A program made the translations under genes and the position numbers. A DNA stretch of 64,000 bases, taken from contig NZ_JBOEGM010000020.1 of assembly GCF_050633425.1 (NCBI RefSeq), positions 371,963 through 435,962 on the forward strand, given 5' to 3'. This DNA is from Pelagimonas sp050633425. Its GTDB lineage: Bacteria > Pseudomonadota > Alphaproteobacteria > Rhodobacterales > Rhodobacteraceae. The notes under the pieces are model-generated. The model was not told the DNA's origin. It worked only from the letters and a program-made list of their open reading frames with translations, and ran no database searches. Numbering within the stretch: position 1 is the first letter of the stretch; the number at the start of each line of letters is the position of its first letter. Positions 44,595 through 52,650 of the stretch are shown here, piece by piece.

Positions 44595-45467
44595 CTAACC
44601 GACAAACTCGGCGCGTTTGCGTTTCATGTAGGGGACCAGAATGTCCCGGAAGGCGGTGACGCGAGCCGAGGGCCAAACATCGGGATGCGCGACAACCCAG
44701 ATATCGGCGTAGGGTTGGGGCGGCAAAATCGGGAGCTGCACAAGGCCAGGTAAGGCACGGCCAAGAAACATAGGCATGCGGGCGACGCCAAGCCCGGCCT
44801 GCGCCGCCCCGGCCATGGCGACCATATCGTCAAAGCGAAAGCTGATGCGCGATCCGGGTGCCTGTTTCATCACCTGCTCGGGCAGCGATTTATGGGTGGC
44901 GTAGACGATCCAATCTAGGGGAGCGTTGCGATCGGCGAGATGGCGATCCGCCCAGGGTTGGGTGGCAAAGCTGGCGGTGTCTTGTTCCGCCAGCCGTACC
45001 CCCATGAGGCTGTCGCCGGGCGCGCGGCTGACGCGGATGGCCAGATCGGCTTCGCGCCGAGTGAGATCAAGCACATCATTTGTGGCCCGGACATGCAGAG
45101 CCACATCGGGATGCGCGGTTTGGAAGTCGGCCAAAACCGGTGCAAAAACATGGGCGATCATCAACTGCGGGGCGGTGATGGTCAGATCACCCTTTAGGGT
45201 TTGATCCCGCGCCGTGAGCCCGCGCATCAGCTCATGTTCCGCCATTTGCATCTGTTCAGCGTGTTGCGCCACCAAGATCCCGGCCTCGGTCGGGCGGTAA
45301 CCATCGGATTGGCGCACAAACAGACCCACGCCCAAATGCCCTTCGAGCCGAGACACCCGGCGGGCCACGGTGGTGTAGCTGATCCCCAGGACTTTGGCGG
45401 CTTCGGCAAGGCTTTGGCGCTGAACCAGAACCATAACCGTTTTGAGATCGTCCCAATGTGCATCCAT
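44595..45467 (-). CDS. LysR-family transcriptional regulator
   Basis: 290 residues. The N-terminal HTH has SLAEAAKVLGISYTTVARRVSRLEGHLG, and the LysR substrate-binding domain follows (LTITAPQLMIAHVFAP onward). It is divergent from a DUF1330 gene, with two perfect palindromes between them, the usual layout for LysR autoregulation and control of the neighbour. The inducer is unknown. Confidence 0.92.
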   Translation of the reverse strand: MDAHWDDLKTVMVLVQRQSLAEAAKVLGISYTTVARRVSRLEGHLGVGLFVRQSDGYRPTEAGILVAQHAEQMQMAEHELMRGLTARDQTLKGDLTITAPQLMIAHVFAPVLADFQTAHPDVALHVRATNDVLDLTRREADLAIRVSRAPGDSLMGVRLAEQDTASFATQPWADRHLADRNAPLDWIVYATHKSLPEQVMKQAPGSRISFRFDDMVAMAGAAQAGLGVARMPMFLGRALPGLVQLPILPPQPYADIWVVAHPDVWPSARVTAFRDILVPYMKRKRAEFVG

Positions 45468-45504
45468 ACATGCGTTGTTGCATGTGGTGAGTGCAAAAGC
45501 ACTC
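45468..45504. promoter_or_regulatory. two palindromes in the LysR/DUF1330 divergent promoter
   Basis: ACATGC-N6-GCATGT at 45468-45485, touching the LysR start codon, and GAGTGC-AAAA-GCACTC at 45489-45504. Both are perfect. They are likely LysR operator sites. Confidence 0.65.
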
Positions 45505-45562
45505 GTTTTCGCACAAGATCATTGTGCCTAGATCAGGTCCATCATCAAAACAGGACAGACCT

Positions 45563-45844
45563 ATGATCTATGCATTTGTACAAATCACCGTCACCGACCC
45601 GGAGGCTTTTGCCGCCTATGGCAAACAGGCCTCGGGTGCCTTGGCGAAATATGGGGCAAAACCCGAAGCGATGAGCACGGCGCCAACGCGGCTTGAAGGC
45701 GAGGCCCCCGCCCCTGGACGCGCGGTTTTGCTGGCGTTTCCGAACCGGGACGCGGCGCTTGGCTGGATCAATGATCCGGAACTGGCTGACATCCATGCGC
45801 TGCGGCGCAAGTCTGGTCCCTGTGAAATCACGCTGATCGGTTAA
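45563..45844 (+). CDS. DUF1330 domain protein
   Basis: 93-residue dimeric alpha-beta-barrel-type protein matching DUF1330: MIYAFVQITVTDPEAFAAYGKQ, then AVLLAFPNRDAALGWINDPE. Function unknown; the fold is monooxygenase/ABM-like. Probably regulated by the divergent LysR protein. The ATG at 45563 starts the fold directly; the upstream part of the frame is the operator region. Confidence 0.85.
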   Translation: MIYAFVQITVTDPEAFAAYGKQASGALAKYGAKPEAMSTAPTRLEGEAPAPGRAVLLAFPNRDAALGWINDPELADIHALRRKSGPCEITLIG

Positions 45845-45850
45845 GACAAA

Positions 45851-45875
45851 AGGCGCGCGGGTGAACCGCGCGCCT
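45851..45875 (-). terminator. metK terminator
   Basis: Perfect 10-bp stem AGGCGCGCGG / CCGCGCGCCT with a 5-base loop. On the minus strand it ends in TTTTG, so it ends metK transcripts; it could also stop DUF1330 transcripts weakly. Confidence 0.75.
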
Positions 45876-45925
45876 CAATATTCCTTGCAGGGAATTTGCA
45901 TATCTTTTTGTTAAAGATTGGGGCG

Positions 45926-47104
45926 TTACACGGCTTTGCGCAGGGCATCGACCAGATCGGTGCGTTCCCAGCTGAAACCGCCATCCGCCTCTGGTTCACG
46001 GCCAAAATGCCCATAGGCTGCGGTGCGCTGATAGATGGGTTTGTTCAGCTCAAGATGCGTTCGAATACCGCGCGGTGTCAGGTCGATGACCTGCGGAATC
46101 GCCGCCTCAATCGCATGGGCTTCGACATCGCCGGTGCCATGGGTATCGACATAAATCGACAGTGGTTTGGCCACGCCAATCGCATAAGACAGTTGCACCG
46201 TGCAGCGATCAGCCATGCCAGACGCCACGACGTTTTTGGCCAAATAGCGCGCCACATAGGCCGCCGAGCGGTCAACCTTGGTCGGATCTTTGCCCGAGAA
46301 TGCGCCGCCACCATGGGGTGCCGCACCGCCATATGTATCGACGATGATTTTGCGCCCGGTCAGCCCTGCGTCCCCGTCAGGGCCACCAATCACAAACTTG
46401 CCCGTCGGGTTGACGTGCCATTCGGTTGCATCGGTCAGCCAGCCATCGGGCAGAGTTTCGGTGATATAGGGTTCGACGATGGCCCGAATGTCTTCAGAAC
46501 TGAGCGTTTCATCCAAATGTTGCGTCGACAGAACCAGTGAGCTGATGCCGACGGGTTTGCCACCTTCGTAATTGACCGAGAGCTGAGATTTCGCATCGGG
46601 GCCAAGTGCGGGTTCGCTGCCGTCTTTGCGCACTTCAGCCAAACGGCGCAGGATCGCGTGGCTGTATTGAATCGGTGCTGGCATAAGGGCTGTGGTTTCA
46701 TTGGTGGCATAGCCAAACATGATCCCCTGATCACCCGCTCCTTCGTCACCCTGTTCTCCGGTCACCCCTTGGGCGATATGCGCGGATTGTTCGTGCAGAA
46801 GGTTGGTGATTTCGACAGTTTCATGATGAAACTTGTCCTGCTCATATCCGATGTCTTTGATACAGGCGCGGGCGATCGCGTCGATCTTGCCCATATAGTC
46901 GTGCAATTTTTCCTGATCGGTCAAACCGACTTCGCCGCCAATAACCACACGGTCCGTGGTGGCAAAGGTTTCGCATGCCACACGGGCCAGCGGATCTTCG
47001 GCGATAAGAGCATCAAGGACGGCATCCGAAATACGGTCGCAGACCTTATCTGGGTGGCCTTCGGACACGGATTCCGAGGTGAAAGTATAGTTCTGACGGG
47101 ACAT
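45926..47104 (-). CDS. metK: S-adenosylmethionine synthetase
   Basis: Makes SAM from methionine and ATP. 392 residues with SESVSEGHPDKVCDRISDAVLD, GEQGDEGAGDQGIMFGYA and GGGAFSGKDPTKVDRSAAY, the three family signatures. Downstream of a SAM/SAH riboswitch that overlaps its ribosome-binding site, so expression falls when SAM or SAH is high. lnt follows upstream on the same strand. Confidence 0.98.
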   Translation of the reverse strand: MSRQNYTFTSESVSEGHPDKVCDRISDAVLDALIAEDPLARVACETFATTDRVVIGGEVGLTDQEKLHDYMGKIDAIARACIKDIGYEQDKFHHETVEITNLLHEQSAHIAQGVTGEQGDEGAGDQGIMFGYATNETTALMPAPIQYSHAILRRLAEVRKDGSEPALGPDAKSQLSVNYEGGKPVGISSLVLSTQHLDETLSSEDIRAIVEPYITETLPDGWLTDATEWHVNPTGKFVIGGPDGDAGLTGRKIIVDTYGGAAPHGGGAFSGKDPTKVDRSAAYVARYLAKNVVASGMADRCTVQLSYAIGVAKPLSIYVDTHGTGDVEAHAIEAAIPQVIDLTPRGIRTHLELNKPIYQRTAAYGHFGREPEADGGFSWERTDLVDALRKAV

Positions 47105-47107
47105 GAT

Positions 47108-47152
47108 CGCTCCATTGGGTTACGCCGTCACGCCAGGAAGCCGTTGTGACGG
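47108..47152 (-). promoter_or_regulatory. SAM/SAH riboswitch of metK
   Basis: The RNA reads CCGTCAC-AACGGCTTCCTGGC-GTGACGG, then a short linker and AATGGAGCG just before the start codon. P1 is the 7-bp stem CCGTCAC/GTGACGG (47146-47152 with 47125-47131). Its loop (GGCTTCC) can pair with the GGAG of the ribosome-binding site to form the pseudoknot. This matches the known SAM/SAH riboswitch, found upstream of metK in Rhodobacterales. Ligand binding hides the Shine-Dalgarno sequence. Confidence 0.92.
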
Positions 47153-47193
47153 GTATGAGAATATGACCCGCCTAGGGTGGGCCGCGACAAAGG

Positions 47194-48720
47194 TCAATCG
47201 CTATTGCGCAACCTTGGCCTGAATAGGCCGAAACACAATACGATAAGAAAGGTAAGTGTTGGTAAATCGCCGAAGCGTGAATAAACTGTTACACGCGCGG
47301 GCGGTGGAAGCGGCGCGTCAAGCTTTCCCGCAACACCCATGCCCAGCTCTGCGGTGATCCGCCCGGCCCCATCAATGACGGCAGAAACGCCGGTATTGGC
47401 GGCCCGCAACATCGGCAAACCCTGTTCAATGGCGCGCATGCGGGCTTGGGATAGGTGTTGGTAAGGACCGGACCATTTCCCGAACCAGGCGTCATTGGTG
47501 ATCTGCAGAAGGAAATCGGGGCGCGACGGGGAGCGATAAACGTCCTGCGGAAACACAGCCTCATAGCAGATCAGTGGCAAAGCCGCGCCCAGTTTGCCAA
47601 GATCGAGCAACTCAGGGCCCGGCCCGGCCGTGTATCCGCCATCGGCACGCGCGGCCAAACCAGCGATATTCCAGCGCTGGAAAATCGCCGCCGCCGGCAT
47701 GTATTCGCCAAAAGGAACGAGGTGATGTTTGTCATAGACCTGCGCAAGCTGGCCTTGCTCGTTGAGGAGCGCAAGGGAATTGAAATAGGTGCCATCGCTG
47801 CCACGCTGAACGCCGACCACAACCTGCGCCCCTGCTGCGGCATCTCTGACAATGCGCAGCGCGTCATCGGCGCGCTCCAACATCACGGGCAGGGCCGTTT
47901 CCGGCCAGATGATCAGCTCGGGCTTGGGGTTTCCCGGTTCCGGCAGGGCTTCGGTCAGGGCAATCTGGCGATCAAAGAAAACGGGGATCATGCGCGGATC
48001 CCACTTTTCGTGCTGTTCGGCATTGGGTTGGATCAAGCGGATATGCGGACGGTCCGACATGTCTTGTTCGGCGGGTGTCATCGCCCAACCGCCTGCAATC
48101 AGCGCCAGGGCCAGTGTCGCAGCCGCCCCGGCCCATTTGCGGCGCTGGGTTTGAGAAGACACCGCGCCAACAGTAAGCCCGGCCAGTGTCAGGATCAGCA
48201 GCGTCATACCATGTGGACCAACAACCGAGGCCCATTGAATCGCGGGGATCGGCAAAAACATGTAGCCCAGCAAAGCCCAGGGGAAGCCGGTAAACACATA
48301 GGCGCGGGCCAATTCTGCGGCGGTCCAAGCCAGGACCAAAGCCGCCAGCGGCGCGCGTCTATTATGGGCCGCACCCCAAAAGGCCAAGGCCCAAAACAAC
48401 GCCAGCCCCCCCGACATGCCAAACAAGGCAAATGGAGCCATCCACCCGGTGGCGGCCGCGTCGACCATAAATGGTTCGACGATCCAGCCCAAAGCAACGC
48501 CGAAATAGCCCAAGCCAACGCCCCAGCCGGTTCCGACCGCAAAAAGACCAATGGGCGCGGCGCGAAACAGCCAGAAGGCGGCCACCAGACCGGCAAAGCC
48601 CAGATACCAAAGATCGTAAGGAGCGAGGCCTAAGGCCATGACACCGCCCGCCGCAATCGCCAAAGGCAGGCGAATCCAACGGATCAGCGGCGGCGTCGCA
48701 ACCTGCGCGCTATCCGCCAT
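47194..48720 (-). CDS. lnt: apolipoprotein N-acyltransferase
   Basis: Inner-membrane enzyme that adds the third acyl chain to lipoproteins. 508 residues with about six to eight N-terminal transmembrane helices, then the periplasmic nitrilase domain: LIIWPETALPV (Glu), YDKHHLVPFGEY (Lys region) and LPLICYEAVFP (catalytic Cys). The C-terminal hydrophobic segment anchors the end. It lies 5 bases after the corC-like gene in the conserved phoH-ybeY-corC-lnt order. Confidence 0.96.
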   Translation of the reverse strand: MADSAQVATPPLIRWIRLPLAIAAGGVMALGLAPYDLWYLGFAGLVAAFWLFRAAPIGLFAVGTGWGVGLGYFGVALGWIVEPFMVDAAATGWMAPFALFGMSGGLALFWALAFWGAAHNRRAPLAALVLAWTAAELARAYVFTGFPWALLGYMFLPIPAIQWASVVGPHGMTLLILTLAGLTVGAVSSQTQRRKWAGAAATLALALIAGGWAMTPAEQDMSDRPHIRLIQPNAEQHEKWDPRMIPVFFDRQIALTEALPEPGNPKPELIIWPETALPVMLERADDALRIVRDAAAGAQVVVGVQRGSDGTYFNSLALLNEQGQLAQVYDKHHLVPFGEYMPAAAIFQRWNIAGLAARADGGYTAGPGPELLDLGKLGAALPLICYEAVFPQDVYRSPSRPDFLLQITNDAWFGKWSGPYQHLSQARMRAIEQGLPMLRAANTGVSAVIDGAGRITAELGMGVAGKLDAPLPPPARVTVYSRFGDLPTLTFLIVLCFGLFRPRLRNSD

Positions 48721-48725
48721 TGCTG

Positions 48726-49805
48726 TTACCCACCGGAGGCATTCGCGGATTTAACACCCGATCTGTGGGCCGATGACTGACCAGTTGCAGGGCCAGTTGC
48801 AGAGCCAGTTGTTTGGCCATTTGCTTGGCCCGGCGTTTGGATTTGGCTTGGCATCGGAACGGGCGCCGATGTCAGAGTGGGCGTCTGAGAGGATGCCTGA
48901 GTGGAAGTCAGGGTCCGTGCCGCCCCCGGAAGGCGGACTCGCAGCCGTTTGATCCGTCGGGGATCCGCATCGACCACCTCAAAATCCAACCCGGCCGGAT
49001 GCGGAATGATTTCGCCGCGCGTCGGCACATGACCGGCCAGCATAAAGACCAAGCCGCCAAGCGTGTCGATCTCTTCGGCGTCGATGTCATCGTGATCGGT
49101 GAGCTGCATGCTCAGCTCTGCTTCAAACTCCTCAAGCGGCGTTTTCGACAGGGCCAGATAACACCCAGCACTCTCCTTGGCCCAGTTTTGGCCTTCTTCT
49201 GTGTCGTGTTCATCTTCGATCTCACCGATGACCTGTTCGATCAGATCCTCAATCGTGACGAGACCATCAACACCGCCATATTCGTCAATCACCAGCGCCA
49301 TATGCCGCCGCTCGGTCTGCATCTTGGTGAGCAGAACGCCGATGGGCATGGAGGGCGGCACAAATAGCAATGGCCGCAGCATTTTTGTGAGATCAAAGTC
49401 ACCACCAGACCCGTTGAATCCTTGGCTCAGCGCGAAATCCTTGAGATGAGCAAAGCCGATTGGTGTGTCCAAGGTTCCGTCAAACACCGGCAACCGCGTC
49501 AGCCCGGATTCGCGGAAGACATCAACCAACTCTTCTTTGGTGATGCTGTTAGGGACCGCGACAATGTCGGCCTTGGGGCTAGCCACGTCTTCTACACGCA
49601 TCCGCGCGAGGTTGCCCAATCCCAAGGTAGGTGCTTTGTATTCCGTCCGCAGCGCCTTGGCCGGTTCCGGTTCTGGCGCGACCTGCTCACCCCCTATCCA
49701 GCTAAATAGCCGGTGGAGAAAGCCAGAGTCGCTCTGCTTCGTATTCAATTTTGTCGTCCCGAGCGCGCTTTGCGCTGCGTTAGACGAGCCGTCTGTTTCG
49801 CCCAT
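48726..49805 (-). CDS. CorC-family CBS-domain protein with repetitive C-terminal tail
   Basis: 359-residue cytosolic protein. Two CBS motifs (from about residue 70, RMRVEDVASPKADIVAV, to about 190, HMALVIDEYGGVDGLVTIEDL) are followed by the transporter-associated CorC_HlyC domain (IDAEEIDTLGGLVFMLAGHVP). Homologues are linked to magnesium/cobalt efflux and called hemolysin C in error. The last ~50 residues are low-complexity Thr/Gln/Ser/Pro/Gly, encoded partly by a 12-bp minisatellite. The ATG at 49805 is used because it lies 13 bases after ybeY's stop. Confidence 0.9.
   Translation of the reverse strand: MGETDGSSNAAQSALGTTKLNTKQSDSGFLHRLFSWIGGEQVAPEPEPAKALRTEYKAPTLGLGNLARMRVEDVASPKADIVAVPNSITKEELVDVFRESGLTRLPVFDGTLDTPIGFAHLKDFALSQGFNGSGGDFDLTKMLRPLLFVPPSMPIGVLLTKMQTERRHMALVIDEYGGVDGLVTIEDLIEQVIGEIEDEHDTEEGQNWAKESAGCYLALSKTPLEEFEAELSMQLTDHDDIDAEEIDTLGGLVFMLAGHVPTRGEIIPHPAGLDFEVVDADPRRIKRLRVRLPGAARTLTSTQASSQTPTLTSAPVPMPSQIQTPGQANGQTTGSATGPATGQSSAHRSGVKSANASGG
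48781..48840. repeat. 12-bp tandem repeat, five units, in the corC tail
   Basis: CCAGTTGCAGGG, CCAGTTGCAGAG, CCAGTTGTTTGG, CCATTTGCTTGG, CCCGGCGTTTGG, encoding tetrapeptides of the TGSA/TGPA/NGQT type on the minus strand. In-frame, so length can vary without frameshift. Confidence 0.8.
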
Positions 49806-49818
49806 CAATCCATACCAA

Positions 49819-50325
49819 TCACAGGCCGGTTGGCCCTGTATCATCCCTATATGGGTCCGGCAGACCGAGCTTGCCAAGTATTTGAACCTCTAACTTTTCC
49901 ATAAGCGTGGCATCTTCGTCACGGATATGATCATAGCCCAACAAATGTAACACACCATGAACAAGCAAGTGAGTGACGTGATCACCCATCGGTTTGCCTT
50001 GTTCCATGGCCTCACGTTCGCAGGTTTCAAAGGCAATAGCGATATCCCCCAGCTCTTCGGACTCTGGGGCAAGCGGAAGCCCGCCTGCATCTTGGGCAGA
50101 CAGGTCTTCAAAGGGCCAGGAAAGAACATTTGTCGCACGGGGTTTGTCGCGAAAATCACCGTTTAGCTCGGCAATGCGGGCATCATCACAGCCCATGACG
50201 ACGATTTCATGCGCCTCTGCCGTCAGCCCAAGATCGATCAGAACCTGACCGGCCGCACGTTCGGCCAAAGCAGGCAAGTCGAGGTCTTGCCAGCGCGCAT
50301 CTTCTACGACTGTATCCGTCAACAT
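49819..50325 (-). CDS. ybeY: endoribonuclease YbeY
   Basis: Metal-dependent RNase involved in 16S rRNA 3'-end maturation and ribosome quality control. 168 residues. The zinc motif HGVLHLLGYDH (three His in H-x3-H-x5-H) is near the C-terminus, and LNGDFRDKPRATNVLSWPFED is the family N-terminal half. It sits between phoH and the corC-like gene, the usual order. Confidence 0.96.
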   Translation of the reverse strand: MLTDTVVEDARWQDLDLPALAERAAGQVLIDLGLTAEAHEIVVMGCDDARIAELNGDFRDKPRATNVLSWPFEDLSAQDAGGLPLAPESEELGDIAIAFETCEREAMEQGKPMGDHVTHLLVHGVLHLLGYDHIRDEDATLMEKLEVQILGKLGLPDPYRDDTGPTGL

Positions 50326-50386
50326 AGGTATCTCTTTGGGCCATCAGCCCGTCGCCCATCAGAAAAAAAAGGAACAATTTAACCCA

Positions 50387-51361
50387 TTATGGGGTTTCTG
50401 CGTCCTTCTCATAGGCTTCAATGATCGCCGCCACAAGCGGATGACGCACAACGTCTTTGCTGGTGAAATAGTTAAAGGATATCTCAGGGATGCGATCAAG
50501 CAGGCGTTCAGCGTCAGCCAACCCCGAAGGCATGCCGCGTGGCAAGTCGATCTGGGTGCGGTCGCCGGTGATGACCATGCGCGACCCCTCACCCAGACGG
50601 GTCAGGAACATTTTCATCTGCATCGAGGTGGCGTTTTGCGCTTCGTCCAGAACCACAAACGCGTTGGACAAAGTCCGCCCACGCATAAAAGCCAGCGGGG
50701 CGATTTCGATGGTTTTTTCTTCCATCATCTTAGCCAGTTGCTTGCCCGGCAAAAAGTCGTTCAGCGCGTCGTAAAGCGGCTGCATATAGGGATCGACCTT
50801 GTCTTTCATATCGCCGGGCAGATAGCCAAGCTTTTCCCCGGCCTCCACCGCGGGGCGGGACAAGATGATTTTGTCGACGGCACCGGTGATCAGCATATTC
50901 ACCCCGACGGCAACCGCCAGATAGGTTTTCCCGGTGCCCGCCGGACCGATACCAAAGGCCAGTTCATTGTCAAACAACGAGCGGACATAGGCTTTTTGCG
51001 CATCGGTGCGTGGTTCGATGAGCTTTTTGCGGGTTTTAATCTCGACCTTTTCACCGACTGACATTTCCAGCTGGCTGTCGGGGCCCGGCTCTTCGCCCAT
51101 GCGGAATTCGCGGTCGATATCGCTGTGGCTCACTTCGCGCCCCTGCTCGAGCCGATCATAAAGCGATCGCAGCACTTCGGTGGCTTCGGCTTGTGCTTCG
51201 GCGACACCATGAATGGCAAGTTGATTGCCGCGCCGCAGGATCTGAACCCCGGTGCGCGCCTCAATATCGGTCAGGTTTCGGTCGTATTCCCCACAAAGTT
51301 CAATCAGCAGACGATTGTCAGGGAACTCGAGAACAGCTTCGGTCAAAGGGCTAGTGGTCAC
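50387..51361 (-). CDS. PhoH-like ATPase (PhoL/YbeZ)
   Basis: 324-residue P-loop protein: GPAGTGKTYLAVAVGV is Walker A, AFVVLDEAQNATSMQMKMFLTRLG is Walker B, and MVITGDRTQIDLP follows. PhoH-like proteins partner with YbeY in RNA processing. The start is the GTG at 51361: an AGGAG ribosome-binding site lies 7 bases upstream, while the ATG at 51400 has none. A short N-terminal KH-like region precedes the ATPase. Confidence 0.93.
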   Translation of the reverse strand: MTTSPLTEAVLEFPDNRLLIELCGEYDRNLTDIEARTGVQILRRGNQLAIHGVAEAQAEATEVLRSLYDRLEQGREVSHSDIDREFRMGEEPGPDSQLEMSVGEKVEIKTRKKLIEPRTDAQKAYVRSLFDNELAFGIGPAGTGKTYLAVAVGVNMLITGAVDKIILSRPAVEAGEKLGYLPGDMKDKVDPYMQPLYDALNDFLPGKQLAKMMEEKTIEIAPLAFMRGRTLSNAFVVLDEAQNATSMQMKMFLTRLGEGSRMVITGDRTQIDLPRGMPSGLADAERLLDRIPEISFNYFTSKDVVRHPLVAAIIEAYEKDAETP

Positions 51362-51506
51362 GCATGTCTCCTGCGCCAGAATACATAGATATGGTGCCAA
51401 GCCGCGCCGCGATGCGCAAGTGTCGTATGCGATTCTTCTGGGGATAGAATCAAAACTGGCCGTGCAAATGCATGCACGGCCAGAGTTTAATCAGTTGAGA
51501 CGCGTC

Positions 51507-51818
51507 TTAGCGCGGGTCACCGATGATCGATGTCGACCCTTGCTTGAAGTCGCCGGTCGCAATCGTTGGTGGTGCTGTACCGGAGCAAACAGGTTTGCCG
51601 TATTTGTCGAGACGTGCCGACAGGTAACCTTCTACACCGTCATCAATGATCCAATGATCACAGCCATTCGGGTCAACCCAAATGCCCGCATGCATTGTGC
51701 TCAGATCATCCTTGTCGAACAGACCACGGTCGAGGCTTTTGTCAGGACCGATAGGAGTACATCCCGCCAAGAACGCGGCTGCAACACCAGTCACAAGGGC
51801 CATTTTCGTCAATGTCAT
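51507..51818 (-). CDS. small lipoprotein sharing a module with the OmpA-like neighbour
   Basis: 103 residues with a lipoprotein signal (VTGVAAAFLAGC). The mature part carries GIWVDPNGCDHWIIDDGVEG, nearly the same as the module in the neighbouring OmpA-family protein, followed by YLSARLDKYGKPVC. Two conserved cysteines (NGC and PVC) may pair. Function unknown; probably envelope or peptidoglycan-linked. It lies 14 bases downstream of the OmpA gene, so they are co-transcribed. Confidence 0.85.
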   Translation of the reverse strand: MTLTKMALVTGVAAAFLAGCTPIGPDKSLDRGLFDKDDLSTMHAGIWVDPNGCDHWIIDDGVEGYLSARLDKYGKPVCSGTAPPTIATGDFKQGSTSIIGDPR

Positions 51819-51832
51819 TTCCGTGACCCCTC

Positions 51833-52438
51833 TTAGCGAATGCAGATGATTTCGACGCGGCGGTTTTTCGCCATGCCGGTGGTTGTGCCATTGGACGCAA
51901 CAGGCATACGTTCGCCAAAGCCGCGAACATCCGAGATGTTGGCCCCGGTTGAACGTGCGACCTGAGCAACAGCCATGGCCCGGTTGTAAGACAGCTTCAT
52001 GTTGTAGCTGTCAGACGCGCGGCTATCGGTGTGACCGGCAATGATGTAGGCGGTCGCGGACGCGTTGTTAAAGAACTCTGCAAGACGCTGTTTGCCAGAC
52101 GCCGAAATCCGGTGGCTGTCAGTCGCGAAGAATTGGTCAGAGTTCATGACGCCGCAGACGTTACCACGGTTACACACGGGAATACCCTTGCGGTCGGTGC
52201 GTGGGGACATGTAGCCCTCAACACCGTCGTCCATAACCCAGTGCTGGCAGCCATCCGGATCAATCCAGATACCTGGGATATATTGCTCGCCCTGAATGGT
52301 GCGTGTGTTTTGCGTCGAAATGAAAGGTGATTTTTGCCCCGCTACATCGGCAAATGCCGGCGCGGCGGCCGAAATGCCAGCGAGAGCAGCCAACGCGATT
52401 GCGCCGACGGCTTTGGTCATACGATTAGCCACAGCCAC
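51833..52438 (-). CDS. OmpA-family protein with N-terminal DPxGC module
   Basis: 201 residues. Signal peptide (to about AFA), then GIWIDPDGCQHWVMDDGVEG and MSPRTDRKGIPVC, then an OmpA-type peptidoglycan-binding domain from about residue 100: AYIIAGHTDSRASDSYNMKLSYNRAMAV, ending FGERMPVASN and NRRVEIICIR. It probably anchors the outer membrane to peptidoglycan. Start is a GTG (52438 or 52432) or ATG 52420. It shares the module with the next lipoprotein. These two genes sit between phoH and miaB, which are adjacent in many relatives. Confidence 0.9.
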   Translation of the reverse strand: MAVANRMTKAVGAIALAALAGISAAAPAFADVAGQKSPFISTQNTRTIQGEQYIPGIWIDPDGCQHWVMDDGVEGYMSPRTDRKGIPVCNRGNVCGVMNSDQFFATDSHRISASGKQRLAEFFNNASATAYIIAGHTDSRASDSYNMKLSYNRAMAVAQVARSTGANISDVRGFGERMPVASNGTTTGMAKNRRVEIICIR

Positions 52439-52650
52439 TGTCCCTTGGTTTGTGTTTCCCCCACTGCATGCGCCAATATTGGCAGCGGCACACGCAAACT
52501 TACTATAATCAACACATTAGCAAACAATTCACGCGTGTGAAGCGAAAAGGCCCGCGCATTGGCGCGAAATCGGAAACAATTCCCGAATTCCCAATGCTTT
52601 CTTGTGGATAAATCTGTTCACCATTGTGAAACAATAGCTTGTTGGGTGGA

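Noticed and set aside
47455..48633. 392-residue plus-strand frame across lnt
   Set aside because: Antisense to lnt, with Gln/Arg/His-rich composition typical of shadow frames.
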